Below the pieces are notes generated by a model that was given only the letters and a program-made list of their open reading frames with translations, did not search any database and was not told where the DNA came from. Source: Lachnospiraceae bacterium (GTDB lineage: Bacteria; Bacillota; Clostridia; Lachnospirales; Lachnospiraceae). From it: a stretch of DNA of 50,318 nt. The DNA is taken from assembly GCA_024681595.1 (NCBI GenBank), contig JAILAN010000010.1:1-50318 (forward strand). The letters are read 5' to 3'. This document shows positions 8,452 to 17,114 of this stretch, one piece after another. The translations under genes were made by a program, and so were the position numbers. Position 1 is the stretch's first letter; every line of letters begins with the position of its first letter.

Positions 8452-9156
8452 CTATACGCAGCTTAAATAGATCGCGGATGCGTTGTCCTGCTGCCCCCTT
8501 TTCCTTATCAGGGATCCAATCTCGTAAAGCCTCTTTTCGATTATCTCATCCGATCTTAGTTTTGACGGATCAAAAAGATACGGATCTTTATCCATCAGTG
8601 AATAATAACCGTCCGAAGCCAGCAAAAAACCGGTCCTTCCCCTTATGTGTCCGCAGTATACATCCGGCTCCATGTACGGAAAGCTGCCCACACAGCGGCT
8701 GACCGACCCCGGACTTAGTGAATGTATCTCATTGATGCTCTTTATCCGGTCTCCCAGGCACTCATAAACCCTGCAGTCTCCAAGGTTAACGCACATATAG
8801 CGCCGGCCCGTTATAAGCAGTATCGCTGCAGTACTGCCAAGCCTCAGCTGTCTGTCATCTGCATAGACTCGAAGTTCCCGGGCGATATCATACAGCGCAC
8901 GAAGCAGACTCCTTTTTAACAGTCCAAAACTCCTTCCGGCGTCTGATAACGGGACGATCTCCCTGTAAAACCTCTCATTCATAACCTCGCATACATACCC
9001 TGATGCGATATGTCCTTCACTTAAACCCCCGATACCGTCGGCAACAAGCGCCAGAACGGTATCGCGTTTCCTGGAATGCACTATCTGCAGCAGGACCGAA
9101 TCCTCATTAAGGCTCCGGGTACCGACATCCCAGTAGGCTCCGGCATTGATCTTCAA
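8452..9156 (-). CDS. PP2C-family Ser/Thr protein phosphatase
   Basis: A compact 234-residue PP2C (Stp/PrpC-like) enzyme that would reverse phosphorylation by the downstream kinase. Metal-binding motifs are present: RSLNEDSV near the N-terminus, ADGIGG near residue 40, NLGDCRVY, ASDGYYSL and a terminal DNASAI. The start codon is TTG at 9156, supported by GGGGAGGG seven bases upstream; no ATG fits. The 174-bp gap to rseP holds a TGTATCG/CGATACA hairpin (9201-9217) and AT-rich sequence, but no promoter I can assign with confidence. Confidence 0.93.
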   Translation of the reverse strand: MKINAGAYWDVGTRSLNEDSVLLQIVHSRKRDTVLALVADGIGGLSEGHIASGYVCEVMNERFYREIVPLSDAGRSFGLLKRSLLRALYDIARELRVYADDRQLRLGSTAAILLITGRRYMCVNLGDCRVYECLGDRIKSINEIHSLSPGSVSRCVGSFPYMEPDVYCGHIRGRTGFLLASDGYYSLMDKDPYLFDPSKLRSDEIIEKRLYEIGSLIRKRGQQDNASAIYLSCV

Positions 9157-9330
9157 TAAATCCCTCCCCGCATATGATTATTAATATAGATCTGAAAAAG
9201 TGTATCGAACCGATACAGAGAATATAATGATCTCTTAGATCTGTAGGGACAGTATATCCCCAAAAAAGATATAAAATCTATCGGCAATCTAACCAAAAAT
9301 AAATTTGGTTAAACTGCACAAAAACTGATC

Positions 9331-10380
9331 CTATCTGAAGAATTTGGTGATGTCGTTAACGAACACAAATATGACTATAACAAGCAATACAGCCATTCCG
9401 GCCAGATTTACATAACCTTCCTTCTCGGGCGGTATCGGCTTGCGTCTTATAGCTTCTATGATAAGAAATACCAGTCTTCCGCCGTCAAGTGCCGGCAGAG
9501 GAAGCAGGTTCATGACTGCCAGATTGGCAGATAAGAGCATTGTTATGTTAACCATTGACATGATAACGGCCAAAACTCCATAGGGTCTGTAATAATCGTA
9601 GCTGTCATCTACTGCCTTGACTATTCCGACGGGACCGGCAAGGTCATCCTTTGAAAGCCTCCCCCGAACGAGTAGCCTTAAGCTCTCAACCGTGGCCCTT
9701 AGAATATATTCCATGTTGTAAAAGCCGTATTTAAGCGATGTGACACCCTTACATTCAACGTATTTGCCGTTGGTTATCCCGATATAGTATCTTTTTTCCT
9801 CATCGTTATATTTGGGCGTTACACGAAGCTTTATCTTTTCACCGTTACGAAGGACAGTGATGTCCATGGGCGAACCGTCCGAATAGAATGATGAAAAAGA
9901 AACCTCCTCGGACAGATGTATGTTCTTGGAGTTTATCCTGACTATAAGGTCTCCCTCTAAGAGCCCTGCCTCTTCGGCGCCTGAATCGGGCAGCACGCTT
10001 TGTATCTCGGGAACGACGACTCCTACTACGGATGCGAGGATAACGCCCATCACATAGGCCAGTATCACATTGAAAAAAGGTCCTGCCAGGGTCGTTGCAA
10101 ACCTCGCCCAGACAGAAGCATTTAAAAATGAGTGTTCCGAAGGCTCGGCATTGTCTTCAAGTTCATCCATTCCCTCGAAAACACAGGCTCCTCCAAAAGG
10201 AAGCAGCCTGACTGAAAAATCGGTCCCGTCTATGGTCTTTGAAAAGAGCTTGGGCCCAACTCCTATAAAGAATTCCTGGGCATGGATCCCGTTCCTTTTG
10301 CCGATTATGTAATGACCAAATTCGTGCGACACGACTATTATGCAAAATATCAGTATGAAAAAAAGTATAGAGACTACCAT
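9331..10380 (-). CDS. rseP: Site-2 metalloprotease RseP/RasP family
   Basis: An intramembrane zinc protease that cleaves membrane-bound anti-sigma factors and leftover signal peptides. The catalytic HEFGH is at residues 19-23 in the first membrane helix, a single PDZ domain spans about 120-200, and the third ligand lies in NLLPLPALDGGRL near 290-303. A last membrane helix ends the protein. The length (349 aa) is typical. It begins 3 nt after the dxr stop in the conserved cdsA-dxr-rseP order. Confidence 0.95.
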   Translation of the reverse strand: MVVSILFFILIFCIIVVSHEFGHYIIGKRNGIHAQEFFIGVGPKLFSKTIDGTDFSVRLLPFGGACVFEGMDELEDNAEPSEHSFLNASVWARFATTLAGPFFNVILAYVMGVILASVVGVVVPEIQSVLPDSGAEEAGLLEGDLIVRINSKNIHLSEEVSFSSFYSDGSPMDITVLRNGEKIKLRVTPKYNDEEKRYYIGITNGKYVECKGVTSLKYGFYNMEYILRATVESLRLLVRGRLSKDDLAGPVGIVKAVDDSYDYYRPYGVLAVIMSMVNITMLLSANLAVMNLLPLPALDGGRLVFLIIEAIRRKPIPPEKEGYVNLAGMAVLLVIVIFVFVNDITKFFR

Positions 10381-10383
10381 ATC

Positions 10384-11532
10384 TTATCTGCCTCTTAGTG
10401 AGGCTATCCTTTCATAAACCGAGCTTTCCGTTTCAAGTATCTCTTCAACCGATGGGTCGGATAAGAGACTGTGGTTATCCATTGCATCTTCAATAATGTC
10501 ATAGATGTCCGTAAAGCGGATCTTATCATTAAGGAAAAGCGCTACGGCTTTTTCATTTGCGGCATTAAATACCGTGGGCATGCTGCCGCCCATATCCATT
10601 GCCCTGTATGCCATCTTAAGGCCCCTGAAGGTCTCGATATCGGGGCGTTCAAAGCTTATGGAACCAAGCTCAAAGAAGTCCACCTTTTTGCCCTTCATCG
10701 GTCGTCTGTCGGGATAAAAGATCGCATACTGTATCGGCAGCTTCATATCAGGCATTCCAAGCTGGGCCATGATGCCGCCGTCAACATACTCAACCATCGA
10801 ATGAATGATGCTCTGAGGATGTATCACTACCTCGATCCTGTCTCTCGGTACTCCAAAGAGCCATCCTGCCTCCATGACCTCGAGCCCTTTGTTTACGAGC
10901 GTTGCCGAATCCACGGTGATCTTGTTACCCATGTTCCAGTTGGGATGCTTTAATGCATCATACTTGGTCTTGGTCTTCAGTTCATCATAGCTAAGTCCTC
11001 TGAACGGGCCGCCGGATGCGGTAAGCAGTATCTTGGATATCCTCTCGCGGTTTTCTCCGTGCAGCGACTGAAAAATGGCGCTGTGTTCGGAGTCAACGGG
11101 ATAGATGCCGACTTTGCATTCCTTTGCAAGCGGCATTATTATATGTCCCGCGCATACCAGAGTTTCTTTGTTGGCTAGCGCTATGTCCTTGCCTGCCTTT
11201 ATCGCAGCTATAGTGGGACGGATACCTATCATTCCGACTATGGCCGTAAGCAGCATATCGCTTTCTTCCATCCGGGCCATCTCGATCATTCCGTCCATGC
11301 CGGCTAATACCTTTACCGGCAGGTCCTTAACACGCTCCTTAAGATCAGCGGCACATTTTTCATCCCCCATAACAGCGATCTTCGGCATGAACTGCCGTAT
11401 CTGCCTCTCCAGCAGATCCGTATTGTGTCCTGCCGCAAGACCAACTACATTAAGGTCTTCATTGTCAGAGACTATCTCAAGTGTCTGTGTACCTATAGAG
11501 CCTGTTGAACCGAGTATTGCTATGTTCTTCAT
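10384..11532 (-). CDS. dxr: 1-deoxy-D-xylulose 5-phosphate reductoisomerase
   Basis: Dxr converts DXP to MEP with NADPH, the committing step of non-mevalonate isoprenoid synthesis. Visible motifs are the NADPH loop GSTGSIGTQTLEI at the N-terminus, ANKETLVCAG, the metal-binding DSEHSAIFQ, SGGPFRG and the substrate loop with NWNMGNKITVDSATLVNKG. The 382-aa length is normal. GGAAG lies eight bases before the ATG. The gene sits 4 nt after cdsA; ispG of the same pathway is 3 kb downstream. Confidence 0.98.
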   Translation of the reverse strand: MKNIAILGSTGSIGTQTLEIVSDNEDLNVVGLAAGHNTDLLERQIRQFMPKIAVMGDEKCAADLKERVKDLPVKVLAGMDGMIEMARMEESDMLLTAIVGMIGIRPTIAAIKAGKDIALANKETLVCAGHIIMPLAKECKVGIYPVDSEHSAIFQSLHGENRERISKILLTASGGPFRGLSYDELKTKTKYDALKHPNWNMGNKITVDSATLVNKGLEVMEAGWLFGVPRDRIEVVIHPQSIIHSMVEYVDGGIMAQLGMPDMKLPIQYAIFYPDRRPMKGKKVDFFELGSISFERPDIETFRGLKMAYRAMDMGGSMPTVFNAANEKAVALFLNDKIRFTDIYDIIEDAMDNHSLLSDPSVEEILETESSVYERIASLRGR

Positions 11533-11536
11533 ATCT

Positions 11537-12403
11537 TTATCTTCCGTAGATCATGATAAGTGTCAGGAAATAGATGACGGGCGCGGTAAAGGTAACTGAA
11601 TCGAATCTGTCCATTATACCGCCGTGTCCCGGGATCAGTCTGCCGTAATCCTTGATCTCAAAGTTGCGCTTTATTGCCGATGCCGCCAGATCCCCTACCT
11701 GGGAAAGGACCGAGCCTGCCGCTGCTATGAGCGGTACCATCCATACGATCCCCGGTGCATCAATATTATTCTGATACCAGAAATATGCAAGTAAAAATCC
11801 GACTATGGCGGAGCCTGCGATGCCGCCTATGGCTCCTTCCACGGATTTTTTGGGGCTTAGTACGGGAGCCAGACGATGTTTGCCAAAGAGCATTCCCACG
11901 CAGTATGCACAGGTGTCGCTGGCCCATGAACATACGAATATCATCCATACCAGATACTGTCCGTATTCAAGCGAACGCGTAAGGTAGATGAAGGATAACA
12001 TTATCGGAGCATACATCAGGCAGAAAAAACTCATCATTATCTGATCTGCCCTGTATTTGGGAAAAGTAAATACATAAAGGAATGAATAGACCATCAAAAC
12101 GAGCGGTGCAAAGCAGAGCAGCACATGCGTATCAGGCCATACGAGCATCAGTATGTAGTAAAAAACGATACCGAGATATCCCACTATCTCAAGGTCTGAA
12201 AAACAGCCGATGATATTGCTGTTGCCGCTTAGAGTCTCCTCTCCCTTTAAATGTCCGCAGAGCCTTACTGCGCGCATCAGTTCCCTGTGTGCGATAAGCG
12301 AAAGCAGGAGCAGTGAACCCCACAGGATATATCCTCCGGGTATCGTGATGGCGATAAGCAGTATGACCAGAACAATCCCGCTAATGAGTCTTTTTACAAA
12401 CAT
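11537..12403 (-). CDS. cdsA: Phosphatidate cytidylyltransferase
   Basis: A polytopic membrane enzyme making CDP-diacylglycerol from phosphatidate and CTP for phospholipid synthesis. The family signature is complete at the C-terminus: SQVGDLAASAIKR, then KDYGRLIPGHGGIMDRFDS. Several hydrophobic helices precede it. I place the start at the ATG at 12403, which overlaps the uppS stop as TGATG and has GGAGG seven bases upstream; a GTG one codon earlier is less likely. 288 aa. Confidence 0.96.
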   Translation of the reverse strand: MFVKRLISGIVLVILLIAITIPGGYILWGSLLLLSLIAHRELMRAVRLCGHLKGEETLSGNSNIIGCFSDLEIVGYLGIVFYYILMLVWPDTHVLLCFAPLVLMVYSFLYVFTFPKYRADQIMMSFFCLMYAPIMLSFIYLTRSLEYGQYLVWMIFVCSWASDTCAYCVGMLFGKHRLAPVLSPKKSVEGAIGGIAGSAIVGFLLAYFWYQNNIDAPGIVWMVPLIAAAGSVLSQVGDLAASAIKRNFEIKDYGRLIPGHGGIMDRFDSVTFTAPVIYFLTLIMIYGR

Positions 12404-13134
12404 CACTTATCCTCCGTTACCAGCCCGAATCTCCTGTCCCTGCCGTTATAGGCCTCGATGGCTTTGATCAGTTCCTCTTTGTTAAAATCGGGCCACGGAA
12501 CCGGTGTGAAATAAAACTCGGTATATGCCAGCTGCCATAGCAGGAAGTTGCTGATCCGTAATTCGTTGCATGTTCTGATAAGAAGGTCCGGATCGGGCAT
12601 GTCACCGGTATCAAGCATTCCGTTAAACATCTCCTCAGTGATCTCATCCGCGCCAAGGCCGTCTTTGGTCACTTTGTTTACCGTCTTTTTAACGGCCCTT
12701 ACTATCTCATCCCTGCCGCCGTAGTTGATGGCGATCTGAAAATGAAGGCCCGTGTTGTTCTTGGTGGCTTCCTCCAGCTCTTCGATGCTTTTTCTGATAT
12801 CATCGTCGAGACGGGTCTTGTCTCCTATGACTCTGACCTTCATGTTGTTCTTGTTGGAACGGGCGATGGAGTTTTTCATGTAGTTACGAAGAAGTTTCAT
12901 CAGGGCACTGACTTCATCCCGCGGTCTGTTCCAGTTCTCGGTGCTGAAGGCATAGACCGTCAGATAATTGATCCCGAGGTTATATGCATCCTCGCAGATC
13001 TGTTCCACGGTCTTGGCGCCTTCGATATGTCCCATGTTCCTGGGCAGCCCCTTGGCCTTGGCCCAGCGTCCGTTGCCGTCCAGTATTATAGCTACATGAT
13101 TCGGTATCTTTAAACCTTCAAGTCTGTCTTCCAT
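12403..13134 (-). CDS. uppS: Isoprenyl transferase (undecaprenyl diphosphate synthase)
   Basis: A cis-prenyltransferase that builds undecaprenyl diphosphate, the lipid carrier for cell-wall synthesis, from isopentenyl units supplied by the MEP genes nearby. The first conserved block IILDGNGRWAK carries the catalytic Asp, YAFSTENWNRP follows, and the C-terminal region has DLLIRTCNELRISNFLLWQ. The usual RTxGExRxSNF motif is read here as RTCNELRISNF. The 243-aa length is typical. The ribosome binding site is weak. Confidence 0.96.
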   Translation of the reverse strand: MEDRLEGLKIPNHVAIILDGNGRWAKAKGLPRNMGHIEGAKTVEQICEDAYNLGINYLTVYAFSTENWNRPRDEVSALMKLLRNYMKNSIARSNKNNMKVRVIGDKTRLDDDIRKSIEELEEATKNNTGLHFQIAINYGGRDEIVRAVKKTVNKVTKDGLGADEITEEMFNGMLDTGDMPDPDLLIRTCNELRISNFLLWQLAYTEFYFTPVPWPDFNKEELIKAIEAYNGRDRRFGLVTEDK

Positions 13135-13196
13135 TACACAAATCCCAAAAATTTATCACGGAGAATCCGTCCCGGAATCTCTCGTAATGTAATAAA

Positions 13197-13220
13197 GCGG
13201 GGTGATCATACACACCCCGC
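13197..13220 (-). terminator. Intrinsic terminator after frr
   Basis: GCGGGGTG and CACCCCGC form an 8-bp GC-rich stem with an 8-nt loop. On the minus strand it is followed by TTTATT. It lies 12 bp after the frr stop and should partly separate pyrH-frr from uppS and the genes below. Confidence 0.6.
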
Positions 13221-13231
13221 CGGTAATCATC

Positions 13232-13783
13232 CTATACGGTCATTATCTCTGTGGATTTATCATCCATCAGTTTGTCCACATCCTTTATGAACTTGTCCGT
13301 GAGCTTCTGAAGATCATCCTCCAGCTCCTTGATGGTATCCTCGGAAACCTCGGTCTTTGACAGTTTCTTTAACGCATCGTTGCCGTCTCTGCGGATGTTT
13401 CTGATAGCGACCTTGCATTCTTCGGCCTTTTTCTTGACATCCTTAACGAGGTCCTTACGGCGTTCCTCTGTAAGCTCCGGGAATACGAGTCTTATCACTG
13501 CGCCATCATTAGACGGTGTTATTCCTATATCGGATGCGAGGATCGCCTTTTCAATCTCTTTGATAAGGGTCTTTTCCCAGGGCGCGATCTGGATCATTCT
13601 GGCCTCGGGTATCGTGATATTACCGACCTGCTGAATCGGAGTGGGTGTTCCGTAATAGTCCACCTTGACCTTGTCCAATACGTGAGGATTGGCTCTGCCG
13701 GCTCTGATCCCGAGATAATCGGACTCAAGGTGCTCGTAGCTCTTTTTCATCTTCTCTTCATATACTTTGATCTTCTCATCCAT
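13232..13783 (-). CDS. frr: Ribosome recycling factor
   Basis: RRF splits post-termination ribosomes together with EF-G. The 183-aa protein has the characteristic long helical arms and the conserved segment RAGRANPHVLDKVKVDYYG, then PEARMIQI and the late block TEERRKDLVK with VAIRNIRRD. GGAGGG is placed ten bases before the ATG. The start is 21 bp after pyrH, the near-universal order. Confidence 0.98.
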   Translation of the reverse strand: MDEKIKVYEEKMKKSYEHLESDYLGIRAGRANPHVLDKVKVDYYGTPTPIQQVGNITIPEARMIQIAPWEKTLIKEIEKAILASDIGITPSNDGAVIRLVFPELTEERRKDLVKDVKKKAEECKVAIRNIRRDGNDALKKLSKTEVSEDTIKELEDDLQKLTDKFIKDVDKLMDDKSTEIMTV

Positions 13784-13804
13784 AGTTTCATACCCTCCGA
13801 TTGT

Positions 13805-14500
13805 TTATACAGTCACTTTGGTTCCCTTAAAAGGACCCTTGACTGCGTTTATTATGCTATTCTCCTCCCCAAGGAGAAATACCAGCATAGGCATCTTATT
13901 GTCTCTGGCCAGTATCGATGCGGTCATGTCGACTACCTGCAGGTTCCTTGCTATGACATCATCTATACCGATCTCATCAAACTTAACGGCATTGGGATTG
14001 GTCTTGGGATCACTGTCATAAACCCCGTCAATGGACTTGGCCAGCAAAATGGCCTCGGCATCCATCTCAACAGCCCTTAATACAACACCTGTATCCGTTG
14101 AAAAATACGGATGACCCGTGCCGCCTGCAAAGAATACTACCATTCCCTTACTGAAATATTTATTCGCTCTGTCCTTTGAAAACAGCTTAGTAAACGAGCC
14201 GCATTCAAAAGGTGTAAGGACTGCGGTCTTAAGTCCGGCACTTCTGAATATCTCCGAAACATAAATACAGTTCATGACCGTGGCCAGCATTCCTATCTGG
14301 TCGGCCTTGGTGCGGTCTATGTTCTCCGATGTGCGTCCGCGCCAGAAATTGCCGCCTCCTGTAACGATCCCTATCTCATAACCTTCATCCGAGAGGGACT
14401 TGACCTGGCGTGCAACCTTCATGATGGTATCATCATCAAAGCCTGTGTGTTTGTCGCCGGCCAGAGCTTCACCGCTGAGTTTTAAGATTATTCTTTTCAT
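13805..14500 (-). CDS. pyrH: UMP kinase
   Basis: A hexameric amino-acid-kinase-fold enzyme that phosphorylates UMP to UDP for RNA, DNA and UDP-sugar supply. Visible are KLSGEAL at the N-terminus, the glycine loop VTGGGNFWRG, the GTGHPYFSTDT substrate region and VDGVYDSDPKTNP. 231 aa, normal length. AAAGGAT lies close to the ATG. The usual upstream neighbours rpsB and tsf are missing; a bactofilin gene stands there instead. Confidence 0.97.
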   Translation of the reverse strand: MKRIILKLSGEALAGDKHTGFDDDTIMKVARQVKSLSDEGYEIGIVTGGGNFWRGRTSENIDRTKADQIGMLATVMNCIYVSEIFRSAGLKTAVLTPFECGSFTKLFSKDRANKYFSKGMVVFFAGGTGHPYFSTDTGVVLRAVEMDAEAILLAKSIDGVYDSDPKTNPNAVKFDEIGIDDVIARNLQVVDMTASILARDNKMPMLVFLLGEENSIINAVKGPFKGTKVTV

Positions 14501-14586
14501 ATTTTATCCTTTATTCGCATGCATGGCCACCTCGTCTTCGCTTCGTATGCAGGCATCCGATCGTCATCTGTCTGATTTCGTGCCAT
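14497..14586 (-). CDS. Possible 29-aa small ORF overlapping pyrH start
   Basis: An ATG just after the bactofilin stop opens a 29-codon frame (MARNQTDDDRMPAYEAKTRW..., ending KDKI) whose TGA overlaps the pyrH ATG as ATGA. AAGGAG lies only one base before the ATG, which is too close to work well. The frame spans the whole intergenic gap, which also holds a GCATGGC/GCCATGC dyad at its two ends. It may be a coupled leader peptide or only a chance open frame. Confidence 0.25.
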   Translation of the reverse strand: MARNQTDDDRMPAYEAKTRWPCMRIKDKI

Positions 14587-14591
14587 GCTCC

Positions 14592-15503
14592 TTATTTCAT
14601 CTTTTTAAGTTCTTCAAAGAAGCTTGTCGGGTTAACCTCTGCATAGCACTGAGAACACATACCTTCGATAACGGCACCGTTATTAATCTGTACTGACTTG
14701 GATTTGATATTACCCATAACGATCGCCGAAGCATCGAGGATAACGGGACCCTTGACATCGATATCGCCCTTTATGGCACCCGCGATGACAGCGCTCATGG
14801 CACTGATGTTACCGATGATAACGCTGGACTGTCCGACCTTTATCGCACCCATAGATCTGATATCGCCTGTAATCTTGGCATTTTCAGCAAATACCTCGGC
14901 AGCCGATGAGTTACCCTGTATTGTTCCCGTGATGTTGAGTTTACCAAGAGCCTCGACATTACCTACAACACTTCCCCTGATCTCCAGAGAACCTTCGGTA
15001 GCCATATTACCGTTAATGATCATTGAATCCATGATAACGGAAACTTCATCCTGAGCAACTCTGTTAGGAGTAACCGAAACAGGGGGAACCATGGTATGGA
15101 TCGGTGCCTCAGGAGTCTTGACAGGTGCCGATGCGGGAGCTTCCTCAACAACGGGAGCAGCAGGTGCTTCCTCGGGTATGCTCTCTGCAGCTGCAGGAAT
15201 ATGAGGCTGGAAGAATGTGGTAGTAGGTATCACATAATCGTCCATATTCGGTGCTGCCACCGTTTCCTCTTTTTTGATCCCGGCACTCTTGTCACCGAAG
15301 TCTATATCAAATTCCTGATCTTCATCTATTCCGTTCTCATCTGCGGAAGCAAAGAGCGAATCAAGATCATCACCCAATTCCTTAAGGTCTTCTTCGGTGA
15401 TATCCTCCTCGCTAAGTTCAGGCTCTGAAATGCTGTTGCCCTCAGGCTTAAGCTCATTGACAGCCTGTGATAAATCTTCCTTTAAATCTGAGAAAAAACC
15501 CAT
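14592..15503 (-). CDS. Bactofilin-type polymer-forming cytoskeletal protein
   Basis: The C-terminal half (about 150-285) is a bactofilin/DUF583 beta-helix. A run of short strands such as GSLEIRGSVVGNVEALGKLN and GNISAMSAVIAGAIKGDIDV forms filaments without nucleotide. The N-terminal 145 residues are a very acidic, Ala/Pro/Glu-rich, probably disordered arm, longer than in most bactofilins. The tail carries CSQC and a short basic end. GGAGG precedes the ATG. A polysaccharide deacetylase gene starts upstream in the same direction with 15 bp between, which fits a role in organising cell-wall enzymes. Confidence 0.88.
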   Translation of the reverse strand: MGFFSDLKEDLSQAVNELKPEGNSISEPELSEEDITEEDLKELGDDLDSLFASADENGIDEDQEFDIDFGDKSAGIKKEETVAAPNMDDYVIPTTTFFQPHIPAAAESIPEEAPAAPVVEEAPASAPVKTPEAPIHTMVPPVSVTPNRVAQDEVSVIMDSMIINGNMATEGSLEIRGSVVGNVEALGKLNITGTIQGNSSAAEVFAENAKITGDIRSMGAIKVGQSSVIIGNISAMSAVIAGAIKGDIDVKGPVILDASAIVMGNIKSKSVQINNGAVIEGMCSQCYAEVNPTSFFEELKKMK

Positions 15504-15518
15504 TTTGCATATCCTCCG

Positions 15519-16439
15519 TTAGTCATTATTTATGTGTGCCGGCACGTGTTGTACCGGGACTGTTTCATCCGTGATCGGCAGTATCATGACATTGTCCATC
15601 TCCTTAAGCTTCGGGATCAGGATCCTTAATGCTTCGACCGTTGACCGCTTTTCGGTAAGGTCATGCATCAAAATGACACAGTCGTCATATTTATCTATGC
15701 TTCTGGTGCAGTTATTTACTATCGTATCCTTATCGGGCGGATTCTCTACCGCATCTCCTGATGCTATGTTCCAGTCAAAATATGTTATATCCTGCTCATT
15801 AAGATAATCGATAAGATCACTTATCGGAACGGAACTTGTGGTAGTAGAACTTCCTCCCGGAAATCTATAAAACCTCGGCCATACTCCGGTAGTCTCGTAA
15901 AGAAGCTCCTGCAGCGATCTGATGTCAGAGGCAAACGCATCCACCGAGCTGTATATCTCGTTATATTTATGTGAATACGAATGCATCCCCAGCGTATGTC
16001 CTTCATCGACTATTCTTTTATACAATCGTAGGGAATTCTCATCATCCCTGCCGACAACAAAGAATGTCGCCTTGACATCGTATTCCTTGAGAATGTCAAG
16101 GATATCATCAGTATTAGCGCTCGGTCCATCATCAAATGTCAGGTATATCTTCCTGGTGCCATCAGCAGATACTTCATTTTGAGCCGATGAGGATAAATCT
16201 CCCGGTACGCTTATATCCGATACGCTGTATACACCCGATTTTTCATCATATTCGCCGTCATAATCCCGGTTTTCGATCTGTGCCTTTAAGGATGAGTTTT
16301 CTTTCTTAAGACCGATGTTTTTTACGATCAGAAATATGCTTAAGATCATCAGTAGCGGAATGATGATCACAACCGAAAACGCCAACAATCTCCTGATCAA
16401 ATTGACTCTGGCTCTGTTATCACGGTTATGTTCATCCAT
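15519..16439 (-). CDS. Membrane-anchored polysaccharide deacetylase (NodB domain)
   Basis: The start at 16439 (ATG after AGGAG, nine bases) is preferred to one ten codons upstream that lacks a ribosome binding site, giving 306 aa. A short basic N-terminus and one membrane helix (LLAFSVVIIIPLLMILSIF) anchor an extracellular NodB domain. The catalytic motifs are YLTFDDGPS, HTLGMHSYSH with the metal-binding HxxxH, and RFYRFPGG. It probably removes acetyl groups from peptidoglycan or a wall glycan, which often gives lysozyme resistance. The C-terminus ends VQHVPAHINND. Confidence 0.92.
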   Translation of the reverse strand: MDEHNRDNRARVNLIRRLLAFSVVIIIPLLMILSIFLIVKNIGLKKENSSLKAQIENRDYDGEYDEKSGVYSVSDISVPGDLSSSAQNEVSADGTRKIYLTFDDGPSANTDDILDILKEYDVKATFFVVGRDDENSLRLYKRIVDEGHTLGMHSYSHKYNEIYSSVDAFASDIRSLQELLYETTGVWPRFYRFPGGSSTTTSSVPISDLIDYLNEQDITYFDWNIASGDAVENPPDKDTIVNNCTRSIDKYDDCVILMHDLTEKRSTVEALRILIPKLKEMDNVMILPITDETVPVQHVPAHINND

Positions 16440-16491
16440 ATAACCGCTCTCCTGCCGAACAATCCTCAATCATTGTATCATAACCTTACTA

Positions 16492-16869
16492 TTATTTGTA
16501 CAGTTCATTCCCCGACGCACGCTTTCTTGGGGAACCCGCAAGTTTGAGCGCTTGTTCGGGACCTACGACAAACGCAAGAGCAATAAACATACCCCAGTTT
16601 ATTTCATTTATACCACCAGTCGGAACTACTGCAGTGGGAATCTCGTTGTCTTTAATCTTATACAGTACATTTTTTGTCGGCGTAGCATCTCCGGCAACTG
16701 TCGAAGTCTCAACAACGGCCCTTACTCCTGTAACTCCGGGTGCGTCAGCGGCAGTTGCGGCACCGATATTTGCAATATCGACCTCTTGTATAGTTTTTTT
16801 AGCGTAACCGATAACCGGTAAGATAGCGGCATCTGCACGAGCATAATCCTCGTCGGTAGGGTTCCCCAT
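16492..16869 (-). CDS. C-terminal fragment with membrane anchor
   Basis: A 125-codon frame opens 5 bp after the previous fragment ends, with no clear ribosome binding site. It continues the same protein: a 70-residue region rich in Ala and Val, then VVPTGGINEINWG, a hydrophobic stretch (MFIALAFVVG) and a basic tail (SPRKRAS). This looks like a C-terminal surface anchor, although a canonical LPxTG motif is absent. The upstream continuation in this frame, GGELKAGNVIS, belongs to the same protein. Confidence 0.45.
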   Translation of the reverse strand: MGNPTDEDYARADAAILPVIGYAKKTIQEVDIANIGAATAADAPGVTGVRAVVETSTVAGDATPTKNVLYKIKDNEIPTAVVPTGGINEINWGMFIALAFVVGPEQALKLAGSPRKRASGNELYK

Positions 16870-16874
16870 ACTGA

Positions 16875-17114
16875 TTACATTGCCCGCCTTGAGTTCACCT
16901 CCGGCAATCCCCCCGGCAAAGCTCCAGCCGCTGTCTTAGCCGCATCTCCGATCAAGGATGTAAGAATAGCTCGAAGATCCGGATTAGCGCCCAGATTGAC
17001 CACTCTCACAGGGCCAACATCTTTTATCGTATAATACAAAGTGCTTTTCTGCATGTTTTCCAGCGAAATGAACACATCACCGATGCTCATCGCCAGATTA
17101 TAGGATTTGGCCAA
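16875..17114 (-). CDS. Middle fragment of the frameshifted secreted protein
   Basis: A 79-codon frame beginning with TTG overlaps the end of the previous fragment and has no ribosome binding site of its own. It reads AKSYNLAMSIGDVFISLENM and then TIKDVGPVRVVNLGANPDLR, coherent protein sequence that continues the first fragment after a -1 shift. It ends at 16875 shortly after the G6 run at which the reading frame is lost again. It is unlikely to be translated alone. Confidence 0.4.
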   Translation of the reverse strand: MAKSYNLAMSIGDVFISLENMQKSTLYYTIKDVGPVRVVNLGANPDLRAILTSLIGDAAKTAAGALPGGLPEVNSRRAM

